Assembly (NCBI GenBank): GCA_021307315.1
Contig: JAJSPD010000070.1
Location: forward strand, 172,625 to 236,624
Direction: 5' to 3'
DNA length: 64,000 bases
Source of the DNA: Bisporella sp. PMI_857
Taxonomy: Eukaryota; Ascomycota; Leotiomycetes; Helotiales; Helotiaceae
Of this stretch, positions 45,822 through 56,200 are shown in pieces. The position numbers and the translations under genes were made by a program. Numbering within the stretch: the stretch's first letter is position 1; each line of letters begins with the position of its first letter. The notes beneath the pieces are model-generated. The model ran no database searches and had not been told where the DNA came from. It was given only the letters and a program-made list of their open reading frames with translations.

Positions 45822-47289
45822 ATGAGTAGACCGTTTCGCCACATGATGGTTACCATCTTGGCGTGCCTCGTGGCCCTTGCTGGCGCGGCCACAGCCCAGC
45901 AGAGCGTCTGGGGCCAATGTGGTGGGCAGAAGTGGAGTGGGCCGACGAACTGCGTCGCGGGTGCTAGATCATCACCCACAGGCACTACGCAAATCCCAAC
46001 CACGACCACCACGACCAGGACCACGGCTGCGGCCCAGCCCCGTATGGGAATAAACTTTCCCAAGGCCAACGGAACGCGGTTCACCATTGATGGGGTGACC
46101 AAGTACTTTGCGGGCACCAACTGCTACTGGTGCTCCGTCGGGGGTATCAGCAACGCTGACGTGGACCTCGTCTTTGACCACCTCCAGTCCTCGGGCCTTA
46201 AGATACTCCGCGTCTGGGGCTTTAACGACGTCAACTCGGTTCCGACTAGTAACCAGACCTGGTTCCAACATTTGTCGGCCTCCGGGTCAACCATCAACAC
46301 CGGGGCCAACGGTCTCCAGCGACTCGACTACGTGGTGCAGGCGGCGGAGCGGATAGGGGTTAAGCTCATTATCAACTTTGTCAACAACTGGGATGATTAC
46401 GGCGGTATCCGGGCGTACACGCAGGCGTTTGGGGGCACGCACCAGCAGTGGTACACCAACACGGCGGCGCAAGCGCAGTACCGGCGGTACATCGATGCCG
46501 TGGTGACGCGGTACCGGATGAGCAGCGCCGTGTTCGCGTGGGAGCTCGCCAACGAGCCGAGGTGCCAGCTGTGCAGCACGGATGTCATCTTCAACTGGGC
46601 CAAGACGACGTCCGAGTACGTTAAGAGCCTCGACTCGGGCCATATGGTGACGCTGGGCGATGAGGGCTTTGGCCTTCCCGGGGATATTACTTACCCGTAC
46701 TGGTACATCGAGGGTGTGGACTTCCAGAGGAACTTGGGTATCCAGACGCTCGACTTTGGGACCTTTCATCTGTATCCTGATCATTGTAAGTGCGCTCCCA
46801 CCCCTCCTCCCTCCTCCACTGCCTGCCGCTTTTTAAGCACAACAAGGGAAAGGAAACGGAAGCTAACGGGAGTCCCCTTTCAGGGGTCACGACGTATACC
46901 TGGGGGGCTAAGTGGATCAGTGACCATGCGGCTCTCTGCGCAGCGGCCAACAAGCCCTGCCTCCTTGAAGAATGTAAGACTCCTCCTTTACGCCATGAGC
47001 TCTTGCATCAAGTATGGCACACAAGCCGAATAAGCCATTGTCGTCTGAAAAGTCTTTGCTGACTCTGGCTTGCGTGATACGCGTAGACGGGACGACTTCC
47101 CGACATTGCGAACTCCAGCGTCCGTGGCAGGTCACCTCGGTAGGCGCGACAGGCATGGGCGGCGACGCGTTCTGGCAACTCGGCGACACGCTCGGCACGG
47201 GCCAGACGTCCGATGATCGCTTCACCATCTTCTACAACACGACTGACTGGACGTGCTTGGTGACCAACCATGTTGCAGCCATTGGTTGA
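45822..47289 (+). CDS. GH5_7-type endo-beta-1,4-mannanase with partial CBM1
   Basis: Exons 45822-46785, 46884-46973 and 47087-47289 encode 418 aa; introns are 98 and 113 bp. A signal peptide (about residues 1-25, [18 protein letters not shown]) is followed by the first half of a fungal cellulose-binding module ([16 protein letters not shown]), a Thr-rich linker, then the catalytic domain. That domain has [22 protein letters not shown], the acid/base Glu in WELANEP and the nucleophile Glu in KPCLLEEYG, restored by splicing. The enzyme would be secreted to cleave mannan in plant cell walls. Oddly, the CBM1 lacks its second half (the Cys/Tyr-rich end), so binding is probably weak or lost. MSRPFRH before the signal peptide is an optional longer start. 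Confidence 0.9.
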
Positions 47290-47380
47290 TTTATGGGGCT
47301 CGAGGTGGTCTCGACGGATGCAGCGTTCCCATTACTACTTCCCGGGATATTTCGACCCTTAATATCGATACTATACACCA

Positions 47381-47470
47381 CGCAATATGAGATTTTAAAT
47401 TTGTATACGCACCACGGCAAAATTCGCGATCTTTTATTATATTATAGTATACTACGATATACTATAATAC
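47381..47470 (+). repeat. dispersed repeat C, copy 1
   Basis: Matches 52081-52157 in reverse complement (cgcaatatgagatt, cacggcaaaatt, tatattata). The surrounding sequence is AT-rich and looks decayed. Confidence 0.6.
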
Positions 47471-47620
47471 TAACTTTAAATGAAGCTATTTCCAAGTTAG
47501 TAATACGCTTCAAAATACTCGATTACTAACCTATTGTCAAATCTCCGTCGCTGAATAACACGTGACTTACCTGTAGCCAAGCTCCCAGAACTTCGCATGT
47601 ACGTATAACCTGCTCTCCTC

Positions 47621-47708
47621 GAGCTCTTCTCTCTTGCCCAGCTTTAGATTCTCGTATTATACCACCGCTGCCCACCATATCTGTAGATGCACAGCGCATG
47701 CCGTGACA
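47621..47708 (+). repeat. dispersed repeat B, copy 2
   Basis: Same-orientation match to 5022-5110; the shared core is tcgtattataccaccg and gatgcacagcgc. Confidence 0.7.
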
Positions 47709-48296
47709 ATTTCTACCTCGACCCATTGACGGCGTTGTATTTCCAAATATAAGCAATTTTACACTTAAAATCGACTTATTTTCGAGTTTCTAAAACACCG
47801 AAAAGATTAGAACCTGGTAATATTAGCGACTTTCATTTCCGTAAAGTCGTTGGTGCGTCTAAGAGCCGCAAGCTTATTGCCCAGGAAGCCTTTTCACAGG
47901 CGGGCTATTTTGTAGTATAACTCCTTTTATAGCATAGTTTTTGTTTCTAGTTGTATCAAGAATTTTCGTAGTAGTGTTTAGGAAAAGCAAAAAAGAATAT
48001 TAGTAATAGTGTTGTAATAAAGAAAAGGAAGTTGGTGATGACAAAAAACAGAATATCCTCAATAATTTAGGTACGTTTTAGCTGTAAAGCCGCATTTCAG
48101 CTGGCTTACTAGCCTTGGCACGGTATTATAGTATATTGCCAATATGATATGAGATCAAATGTTCATATTAATACTAGCGCTCTACAAGATATCTCATACT
48201 AATGCTAGAGTAGTATCAAATAGTCGATGTCATATGGCTCGAGCCTCGATCACTAAATATCACGATACTAGTGCCTTAGTTGCCGTTGAAGACCTT
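47709..48296. other. intergenic, nothing recognised
   Basis: AT-rich, no coding motif or defined repeat. Confidence 0.5.
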
Positions 48297-48988
48297 CATT
48301 GTATATACGGCAAATATCTCATATACCACCATTAGCCTGTATTATTTCTGAAATACCACACTTTTGTTTGGACTCTTTCTCATATACCACTACTTTTTTC
48401 TTGGCACCAAAACAGTGGTATATCAGATATACACCTGCAAAATGATGGTATTTCAGAAAAGAACCTGTTTCATGTTGTATATCTGAAATACTATCATTTT
48501 GCAGGTGTATATCTGATTGTAGGAAGACCCGGGTTGCAGTAATTACTTATACTTTAACCCGAGGGCACGCACGCATGTGTTTGATGCGTAATGCTCGTTG
48601 AGGTTGGTGGATAAGTCTTGATTGTTGGTTGATTCTTGATTGTTCTAAGCTCTTGTTCTAAGGTGTTGAGTAGGATCGAGGTCCCACGTTTCAGGTGCTA
48701 GTCACATGATTATAACTACATATAAATGGCTACTAACAATAAATAGAACTGGGATATAAAGCAGATTGAGTATTTAGAGTATTACTATAGATAGCTTTCA
48801 AAAAAGTACCCTGTTTTCTGATATACTATTGTTTTACGTGCTTATATCTCATATACCATTGCTTTACGTGCTTTTATCTCATATACCACAAGTGTGGTAT
48901 ATGAGAAAGAGTCCAAACAAAAGTGTGGTATTTCAGAAATAATACAGGCAAATGGTGGTATATGAGATATTTGCCGTTGTATATAATG
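48297..48988. mobile_element. hairpin-rich element with long inverted repeats and motif arrays
   Basis: The left arm 48297-48390 and right arm 48894-48988 are inverted repeats; over an 83-bp core only one mismatch is seen. Between them a second, perfect inverted repeat of about 35 bp is centred near 48465 (cagatatacacctgcaaaat...attttgcaggtgtatatctg). About a dozen copies of a short unit of the form tct(c/g)a(t/a)ataccac occur in both orientations. A piece of the LTR-like family at 29385 (48625-48738) lies inside. No coding frame. The class is unknown. Confidence 0.7.
48625..48738 (-). repeat. LTR fragment related to 29472-29569
   Basis: Shares gatcgaggtcccac, tttcaggtgct and cacatgat(t/c)ataactacata with 29472-29569 in the same orientation and ends tactaaca. 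Confidence 0.6.
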
Positions 48989-49812
48989 TTTGGCTGGGTC
49001 GCAAATAGTCTTTTTCTCTTTAGCAGCACCCTTCCAGTCAGACTTTCCGAAGTAGATGGTGTGCACGGAGCCAATTCTATAATCCTCTAGGGACGACGCC
49101 TTGACGCGCGAGTACTTCGGGAACCAGGGAACCTCAGCACCGAAAGAGGTGACGAGTGCCTAAACTTGACCAATGGACGGGTTGATCTCTCTGGTAGACA
49201 TCGGCCAAATTTGCTGCCATGGTTGTGGCTATGAGAGTTGGAAAAGTAATTAGTTACTGTGAATTCTTGGCATCAAAACAGATTGGATGGTGTGTATTAC
49301 AAACCTTGAACGTTTGCAAGATGTTTTCGTTGTTGCTGAGAAAGTTTTGGGTGATGGTGACGGGATGCTTACATATACGCGCGGCACGGCAACAAGTTAC
49401 AAGTGCACTGTTGTATTGACTCGGGCGCCGTATCTCGGGCCTCGCGCTTATCTTGGTTGCCGAAGCCACCAAGAGTAAGCATTATTAAGCTTTTCTTAGC
49501 AATCATTCAGTTCCTCCAATCATTACTAGTTACCAAGCATATGCAAGTGTGATGTGCTGGGGGAATTGTGCAATTGAAGTACAGTAGATGGTGCCTTTTT
49601 GATGCCACCTAATGGGAAAAGCACGTAAAGCATAACATCGGGCGGTTCAGAAGATGCCCATTTTGATCTACACAAAGTATAAAGTTTTGAAGAGATCCGC
49701 GGGGGGTTAGGCATCAAAAACTGCTCCATCGCCTCCAGCTCCACGATTCAACAGCAACATTTGATTCTCATCTCGAATCCATCTATTTCCTTGTCTCCAT
49801 CACAACACAAAC
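48989..49812. other. intergenic, upstream of the oxidoreductase
   Basis: No gene recognised. The 3' part is CT-rich before the ATG at 49813 (tccttgtctccatcacaac), a common fungal promoter feature. Confidence 0.5.
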
Positions 49813-50838
49813 ATGGCCAACCGAGCCACCGTCATCTCAGCAGCCAAGGCTCCCCTCGAAGTCCAAGAAGTAGAGACTTACAAACCCGGCCCACATGAGC
49901 TTCTTGTTAAGAATGAAGTAATCGCGTTCCAACCGGTCGAATTCAAGATTGCCAAACATGCCATCGTCCCGATCCAATACCCGGCCATTCTCGGCTCATC
50001 CTTTGGCGGCACAGTTGAAGCGGTTGGCTCGCAGGTTACAAGCTTCAAGGTTGGCGATAAGGTAGCTGCAAGCAAGAAATTCGATGCAGTGGGCAATAAA
50101 TACGGTGCCTATCAGAGATACGTGATAGTTGGGGATGAGACAGCAAGCAAGATACCAGAGGGGATCGATGTCTCGATTTCGGTCAGCTTGACCGGAAATT
50201 TGAGTACTGTTGTCGGTCTGTTCAGCGGACGTGCTGGACTGGATAAGCCTAGTTTCGATGGCTCTGCCTTAGCCAAGGGCAAGAAGGTGTTAATCTATGG
50301 CGGTTCATCCAGCTTCGGCAGTCTTTCCGTACAATATGTTACGCAGGCTGGATACACCGTCGTCACTACCACCTCACCAAAGCACAAGGACCTTGTCTCA
50401 AAGCTGGGTGCAGTAAAAGTTGTCGATCACACGCAAGAGCAGGACGCCCTTATCCAGGCACTTATTGCCGATGGGCCGTACGACCTTGTCGTCGACTCCA
50501 TCTCACTCCCGAACACAGTCGCGGTCAATGCGGCAGTTCTTGCTGCACAAGGTGGCGGAAAGATCTACACCCTCCTACCAGTGTTTGGTCCAGAGACACT
50601 GCCAGATGGCGTTACTCGTGAGTTTGCACCGTGGTCAAGTGTTCTCGGCGAGGACAAGAATGCCGGCCTGCTTGCTTGGGCGTTCGCCACATATCTTCCA
50701 CAAGGCGTTGCCAGCGGCAAGATTATTCCGCTACCTACCGAGAAGGTCGGCGGCGGCTTAAAGGGAGTGAATGATGCACTTGATAGGTTACAAAAGGGTG
50801 TAAGCGGTGTAAAATTGATCGCTGATCCTTGGGAATGA
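49813..50838 (+). CDS. zinc-less MDR oxidoreductase (ToxD/enoyl-reductase-like)
   Basis: Single exon, 341 aa, ATG in an acaaacatggcc context. The medium-chain dehydrogenase fold is clear: an N-terminal GroES-like part (PGPHELLVKNEVIAFQPVEF, PAILGSSFGGTVEAVG, FKVGDKVAA) and a nucleotide-binding part with VLIYGGSSSFGSLSVQYV and KLGAVKVVDHT. Zinc-binding Cys/His residues are absent, which puts it with the trans-acting enoyl reductase / ToxD-like subgroup that uses NADPH to reduce C=C bonds in small molecules or secondary metabolites. No polyketide synthase is nearby, so the substrate is unknown. It ends with KLIADPWE, typical of the subgroup. Confidence 0.9.
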   Translation: MANRATVISAAKAPLEVQEVETYKPGPHELLVKNEVIAFQPVEFKIAKHAIVPIQYPAILGSSFGGTVEAVGSQVTSFKVGDKVAASKKFDAVGNKYGAYQRYVIVGDETASKIPEGIDVSISVSLTGNLSTVVGLFSGRAGLDKPSFDGSALAKGKKVLIYGGSSSFGSLSVQYVTQAGYTVVTTTSPKHKDLVSKLGAVKVVDHTQEQDALIQALIADGPYDLVVDSISLPNTVAVNAAVLAAQGGGKIYTLLPVFGPETLPDGVTREFAPWSSVLGEDKNAGLLAWAFATYLPQGVASGKIIPLPTEKVGGGLKGVNDALDRLQKGVSGVKLIADPWE

Positions 50839-51123
50839 AGCAAAAGTAGTAGAAGAACTCAATGCAGATTTTAAAGACGTCATCAAATCTCTTTCCTGTT
50901 TTTGGAACGACCTATTGTGACATCGCGACCTCTGGACGTATGACTAATGGGTCATGTATTTGTCACATGACTGTTGGCTCAATATGAAGGTGCATTTCTA
51001 CCTATTATGTGGCATTGGAGCCTGCCGTTGCCTATCCTTTGACGGTTTATATAAACACCCGTAGTTGTAGTATCAATGGAATAACTTTGTATCAATTCAT
51101 CAAATTGGTGTCTAGACTGCAGC
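50839..51123. other. intergenic, possible LTR fragment
   Basis: The stretch from tgttggctcaatatg (50972) to gtatcaattcatca (about 51104), with tttatataaacac, resembles an LTR U3-R-U5, but no partner copy was found. Confidence 0.25.
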
Positions 51124-51240
51124 CAACCACTGGGTTCCCACTCAACCCAATGGGTTGGGTTGGGTCGATTTTATAACCCAGTGGGTTAGGTTAAAATTTT
51201 TGGACCCAACCCAGTGGTTTCAACCCAACCCAATGGGTTG
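51124..51240. repeat. MITE-like array of caaccca(n)tgggttg palindromes
   Basis: At least five aaccca/tgggtt units in both orientations fill 117 bp, so the two halves can fold on each other. The outer ends are caaccactgggtt and aacccaatgggttg. No clear target duplication. Confidence 0.5.
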
Positions 51241-52080
51241 CCAAGCTATTCGTAATATATTCCTAATACTAATTGTTTACAGCTATAACTCCTGGCTGTC
51301 ACGCAGCCAATTCATGGCCATATGGTTCATGGCTGTTATGAGTCAATTCATGGTCATGACACAATTAAGTAGCAGTCCGTACTGTCGCAAAGTGCAGTTA
51401 CTCAGCGCAGCAACTCCATCAATATAACTGTCCATCCCCCTTCCGGAAAAATAATCTTCAGTGACCGTCTGCGCCAAGAGAGGCGAAAGCGGAAAAGTTG
51501 ACAAGGACCACCTGGACGGCTGCATGTCTTGGCGGCAGACTGAGGAGAGGAAATGCAAATTAGAAGTGTTTGAAACCGCCACCTAGCTCCTTGATATATG
51601 CCATCTTACTACATTGGGCTATAACTTTCAGCTGCTTCACCATGGGGACAGACCTACCATAGAATGAGCAGGGCAGAATAAAACACTTCGAGAAGAACAG
51701 GCTGAAATACCAAACTACGCGAAAAGTGTAGGCCAAGTCTCGTAATACATGCCAACATTGTTACTGTACATACCTATAGTAGGTTAAGATGGAGGCTGCT
51801 GTTTCGTAGGAACAGTATGAAGCCGGAAAAGTTCTACATGCTTCCACAACGTCCTATCCTACATAAGTTGAGGCGAAAGGTTAAAAGGCACAGCCACCTG
51901 GTAACATGTCAGCAATGAAGTGCACGTTACACAGACTTGGTTGGCGGGGATTCTGGTGACGAAGTAACCACCTAAACTTGTCGCAAGAGTCACCGGTTGT
52001 CATTCGGTCGTCGCTCGTGCCCAACACTATAATAAAATCTTTGTTAAAGTTTATTTCGATACTTTGTATTGTAGTAAAAT

Positions 52081-52157
52081 ACTATAGTATTAGTATAATA
52101 TAATATGAGGTTGCAAATTTTGCCGTGATTCGTATCTACTTAGAATCTCATATTGCG
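52081..52157 (-). repeat. dispersed repeat C, copy 2
   Basis: Inverted match to 47381-47470, directly preceding the HET remnant. Confidence 0.6.
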
Positions 52158-52506
52158 CGGGGTGCCTACACTGTTCATGCATCTTCTGCAATGTATCAGC
52201 GCTGGCCAGCTCAGCGTGACCAAGGACCTTATCAGCGACGACATTCCTAAATATGCTATACTTTCGCATATAGAGGGAGCGGAGGGGGTCGCTTTTAGAA
52301 ACCTGACAGATGGGTCCTGTAAATGCGATGCTGGCTACGACAAGATCCGATTTTGTGCGCAGCAGGCAGGTTGCCAAGGATGGCTAGCAGCTCTTCTGGG
52401 TAGAACCCGCTGGACTATAGATTCACCCCCGATGATAATGTCCTACATAAAGGGTAGTACATGCGCTGAAAATGGCGGGAGTTGTTACCTGAGCGTAGCA
52501 CCGTAG
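52153..52506 (+). pseudogene. HET-domain remnant
   Basis: The frame contains DDIPKYAILSHIEGAEGVAF and GYDKIRFCAQQA, which correspond to the start of the HET domain (usually YAILSHTWG...EVTF...GY.KI..C). Thr-Trp is changed to Ile-Glu, and the following WVDTCCID-type block is missing: the frame drifts into unrelated sequence. It is a 5' fragment of a second HET gene of a different subgroup from the one at 2491. Confidence 0.6.
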
Positions 52507-53298
52507 GCTGTATCTCATCTCCTGATGATCAGGGGTCTCTGAATATCAGATAGATAAGGTGTTGCTGCCGCTGGATACCGGTATTTAGAGGCTACACAGA
52601 TGACATTTAGCGCCTAAGGCACTAAATTTGGCGCGGATATTAGATGACCACCCCGCGTCAGGCTGGACTTGGACTTCAAAACTTTTACTCACATTTTATT
52701 TGGCAGCTTCTATGGTGTTACTCTTCTTTTGCGACAGCCAGATTTGGTCCCTCCGGCAATTTCCCCAGAGGCTGTAACCGTTACTGACTTCGCGCGCATC
52801 ATGCAAACTGAACGCGAGAAGTTACGACTGCCTCCAGACATAGGTTCTCGTTTTGTCGGTCCAAACGGTATTGCAATACTTTGTGATGATAGACGTTGTT
52901 GTTGTTATTCTCTAGTAGTAGTAGTAGTTTATTGCGCCCGGCTAAGCCTAAAGGGCCCTATTCTATATTACATAATACCCTTCCTTCGGTGTTTCTAATG
53001 CCTCCTGAAGCCCATACAGAACTGCTTCTATTTATATTTTCCAATTTCAGTAACACATATTCAACGTGGTCTCGTGCGTAGTTAGTAGCAAGTTAACTTG
53101 AAGTTCATTCCTCCAAGTGTTCAATGTCCTATTGTCGGCGACTGAAGCGAGACCTGCTGGGGACACGAGGGTGCTGGGGGTTAGTCGGGGTGAGAGAATG
53201 AGATGGGATTTACTGTTGTGACGTGTTGACTGCCTGTTCTATCTCCATGTCCAAACGTCCTGTGGCAATAGCGAACTTGATCGTTGCTCGAACCGCGT

Positions 53299-56200
53299 CT
53301 ATATTTGGTGTCCATGTCTCTGGATCAGATGGGGCTTTCCCCCAAGATGGAAGGAGAGGTTGCCTCTTCTTGTGTCCGTCAGTGCTAGCATTTGCGTTCG
53401 GTGTGCGTCCCATCTCGTGCATCGGAAAAGGAAGTGCTTGACAGTCTCTGTTGCCTGTCCGCAGGCACATTGGTCAGATTCCGCTGCTCCAATCCGGTGA
53501 AGATATCCGTTCAGTCGTGCCATTCCTGTACGGAGCTGTGCTAATACGCTCGCTTCTCTCCGCTTGAGACCGTCGTATAGGGTACGAGTATGTTTTCCTG
53601 GCAGGGCGGTGTCTATTTCTCTGGAATACTTTCCCACCTCGTCTGGTAGTGTCCTTATTGCTCTTCCTGCCTTTCCCCTGTTAATAGTTGTAGATTTGGC
53701 TTGGTAGCATTGCCCTTGCGGTGTTCGGTCTAGCTCGGTAGCCTGTCGTGCGGCTTCCTTTGCTCTCCTGCCGAGCTCGAAGCTCTCCTGAGACGGGATC
53801 CATATCATAGAGATAGAATTGCCTCCGTTTCTCAGCGCAGACGCTACCTCGTAAATCTCTTTAATGCTGGTTTGTCCTGATTGATGTCTTGGTTGGCTCG
53901 TTGCTCTCAGGGCTCCCTGGTTGTTTGAAATAATCGTGATCTGTCTTCCCACCAGATGCAGCGGTAGGCGCTTCATTGCCATCGCTATCGCGGCAAGCTC
54001 AGCCGTGTACGGGTTCTGCTCCGTTCTTGCTCCCAGCGTGACTGAGTATGCAATCGGTTCTCTGCCTGTTACAATGCCGAGAGTGTCGTGGATGGCTCCT
54101 CCCATCCCCACTATCCTCTTTCTCGCGGACGAGCTTGTCGCAATCTGAATGCCGCAGATAGTGTTCGCAATGTTAGCAATCTCCTCCGTTCCGCGGTCGA
54201 TTGTAGCGGGGAGCCGTTCCTCCCATGGAGCGATCACATAGGGTTGAATGACCTCCATCTTATCTGTTGGCATGTTTTGATGCGCACGAGCTATCTTTTG
54301 CAATGGTGACGTGAATCTCCGAAGTACTCTAGTGTTTAGCTTCGATATCGGGTTCGTCTCGGGTAGCGTGCGGATGTTGACCCACACTTTCGTAGCCCTC
54401 TCTGCAAACCGCTCGCTCACTGTACATATGCTAGCCTCGGCTTCTGCAACTGCGGTGGCGACGGTTCGGAAAGCTCCTGTGACGGCCTGTGCTCCGATTC
54501 TTTGTATTCGGTTCATTAAGGCCATACCCTTGTGTCCGCAAGCATACATCCACACATTTGACGCGTAGTCCACGACTGGCGCTACCGTCGCTCCAAACAA
54601 CTGCCTTGCAGTTGAGGGAGAGACCAGTCGCAGTCGTTTTAATGCCATCGCGGCAAGAAGGCCCTTGGTTGTTGCTTTCCCGATGTGTTGTACATACCGG
54701 AGTCCGGAGTCCATAATGACTCCTAAGATCTTGGTCGCCTCCTTTGGTGCGATTGCCTCACCTTTGATAGTGAACGGTCTGGTGCTGATTCGGTCATGCC
54801 GTCTAGTGAAATGAATGATTGCTGTCTTCTTGCCTTCGAATGTGGCTCCGCTCCGCCTTTCCCAGTCCATTGCTTTGTCGATGATAGCTTGAATCCCTTC
54901 TCGGTTCACATCCGCTGATGACCCTGTAACCCACGCGTTATAGTCATCCACAAATGCTATTGATCCCCCATTTACATTCAGTTTGTGTTGAACTAGGTCG
55001 GCATTGAAGAAGAGGAACAGGATTGGCGACAGTGGTGACCCTTGCGGTAGGCCTGCTTGTGGCAGTGGCTGCTGTTGAGACGTGTGGCCATTGACTAGTA
55101 TGGTTGCGGTGCGTTCTGAGCAAAAGGCATCAATCCACCGCACCAGGGCCGGTGGGATGCCTCTCGCTGCGAGTCTCTGCAACAGTCTGTCCTTGTACAC
55201 TCCATTGTATGCGCCCTTCACGTCGAAGCTAACCAAGCTAAGGACCTTCTTTGATCTCCATGCATTATAGATGTGTTCTTGCAGCAGCAGAAGTGCCTGT
55301 TCAGCAGAGCGCTTCTTTCTGGCCCCGAAGTGATTCGTGGGGAGCAGACCAAAGGTCTCTACTGCGTGCGATATTCTTTCCGCAATCACCGACTCCAGGA
55401 CCTTTCCCAGTGTGGAGAGCAGCGAGATCGGCCTCCATGATTCTGCAACCGTGTAATCACCTTTGTTTGGCTTCTTCAGCGGTATGATCTTGGCATTCCT
55501 CCATTGTGTAGGGAGTTCCCCTTCGTCCAACGACGTCTGAAAGAGGAGCAACACCCTGTCCTTGACCACTGGCCATACCTGCTTCCATACCATGGCTGGT
55601 AACCCATCCTCTCCTGGCGCCTTCCACGCCTTCGCCGCAAACATCCTCCGTTCGACTTCTTCCATGGTCAGGGGAGGCATCGACACTGCGGTTCGCTGTG
55701 GTCGTGATCCTTCATCTTCTATCCTCTCCGGCAGTGGGGGAAAGAACACCGACAACAGTTCCTCTGCTTGTTCAGTTTTGTTTTTCGTGGTGGATCCGTC
55801 TCTTCTCGTTAGCGGCGGTATCTTGTCAAATGCAGAACTGCCACTAGGATCTAGGTACTTTGCCGCTTGCCAGATGTTTGTGTCATCTGCGAGGAAGTCC
55901 TCCCAGTGCGCCTTTTTCTGTCTCCGGACAGCATCATGGTATTCCTTAGCAGCTTCATTTGCTTGCTGTTCTAGTTCAGGAAACATGCGACCCATCCGTC
56001 GTTGAGTTCTAGCCTGGTTCCTCCAGTACGTATAGACTCGCCGCAGCTGTGTGAGGTCTGTTGTCCACCATCTCTTCGCATATGGTGAAGGTTTAGCCTT
56101 TGGGGTGAGTGCATGGACTGCCTCCAGCACCGCTGTCATTAACCCATCTGCCTGTTGCTGTACACTGCCACCAAATGGAACGAAACGAAGATTGGTAGTA

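Noticed and set aside
55562..56005. 147-codon plus-strand open frame
   Set aside because: Antisense of LINE ORF2.
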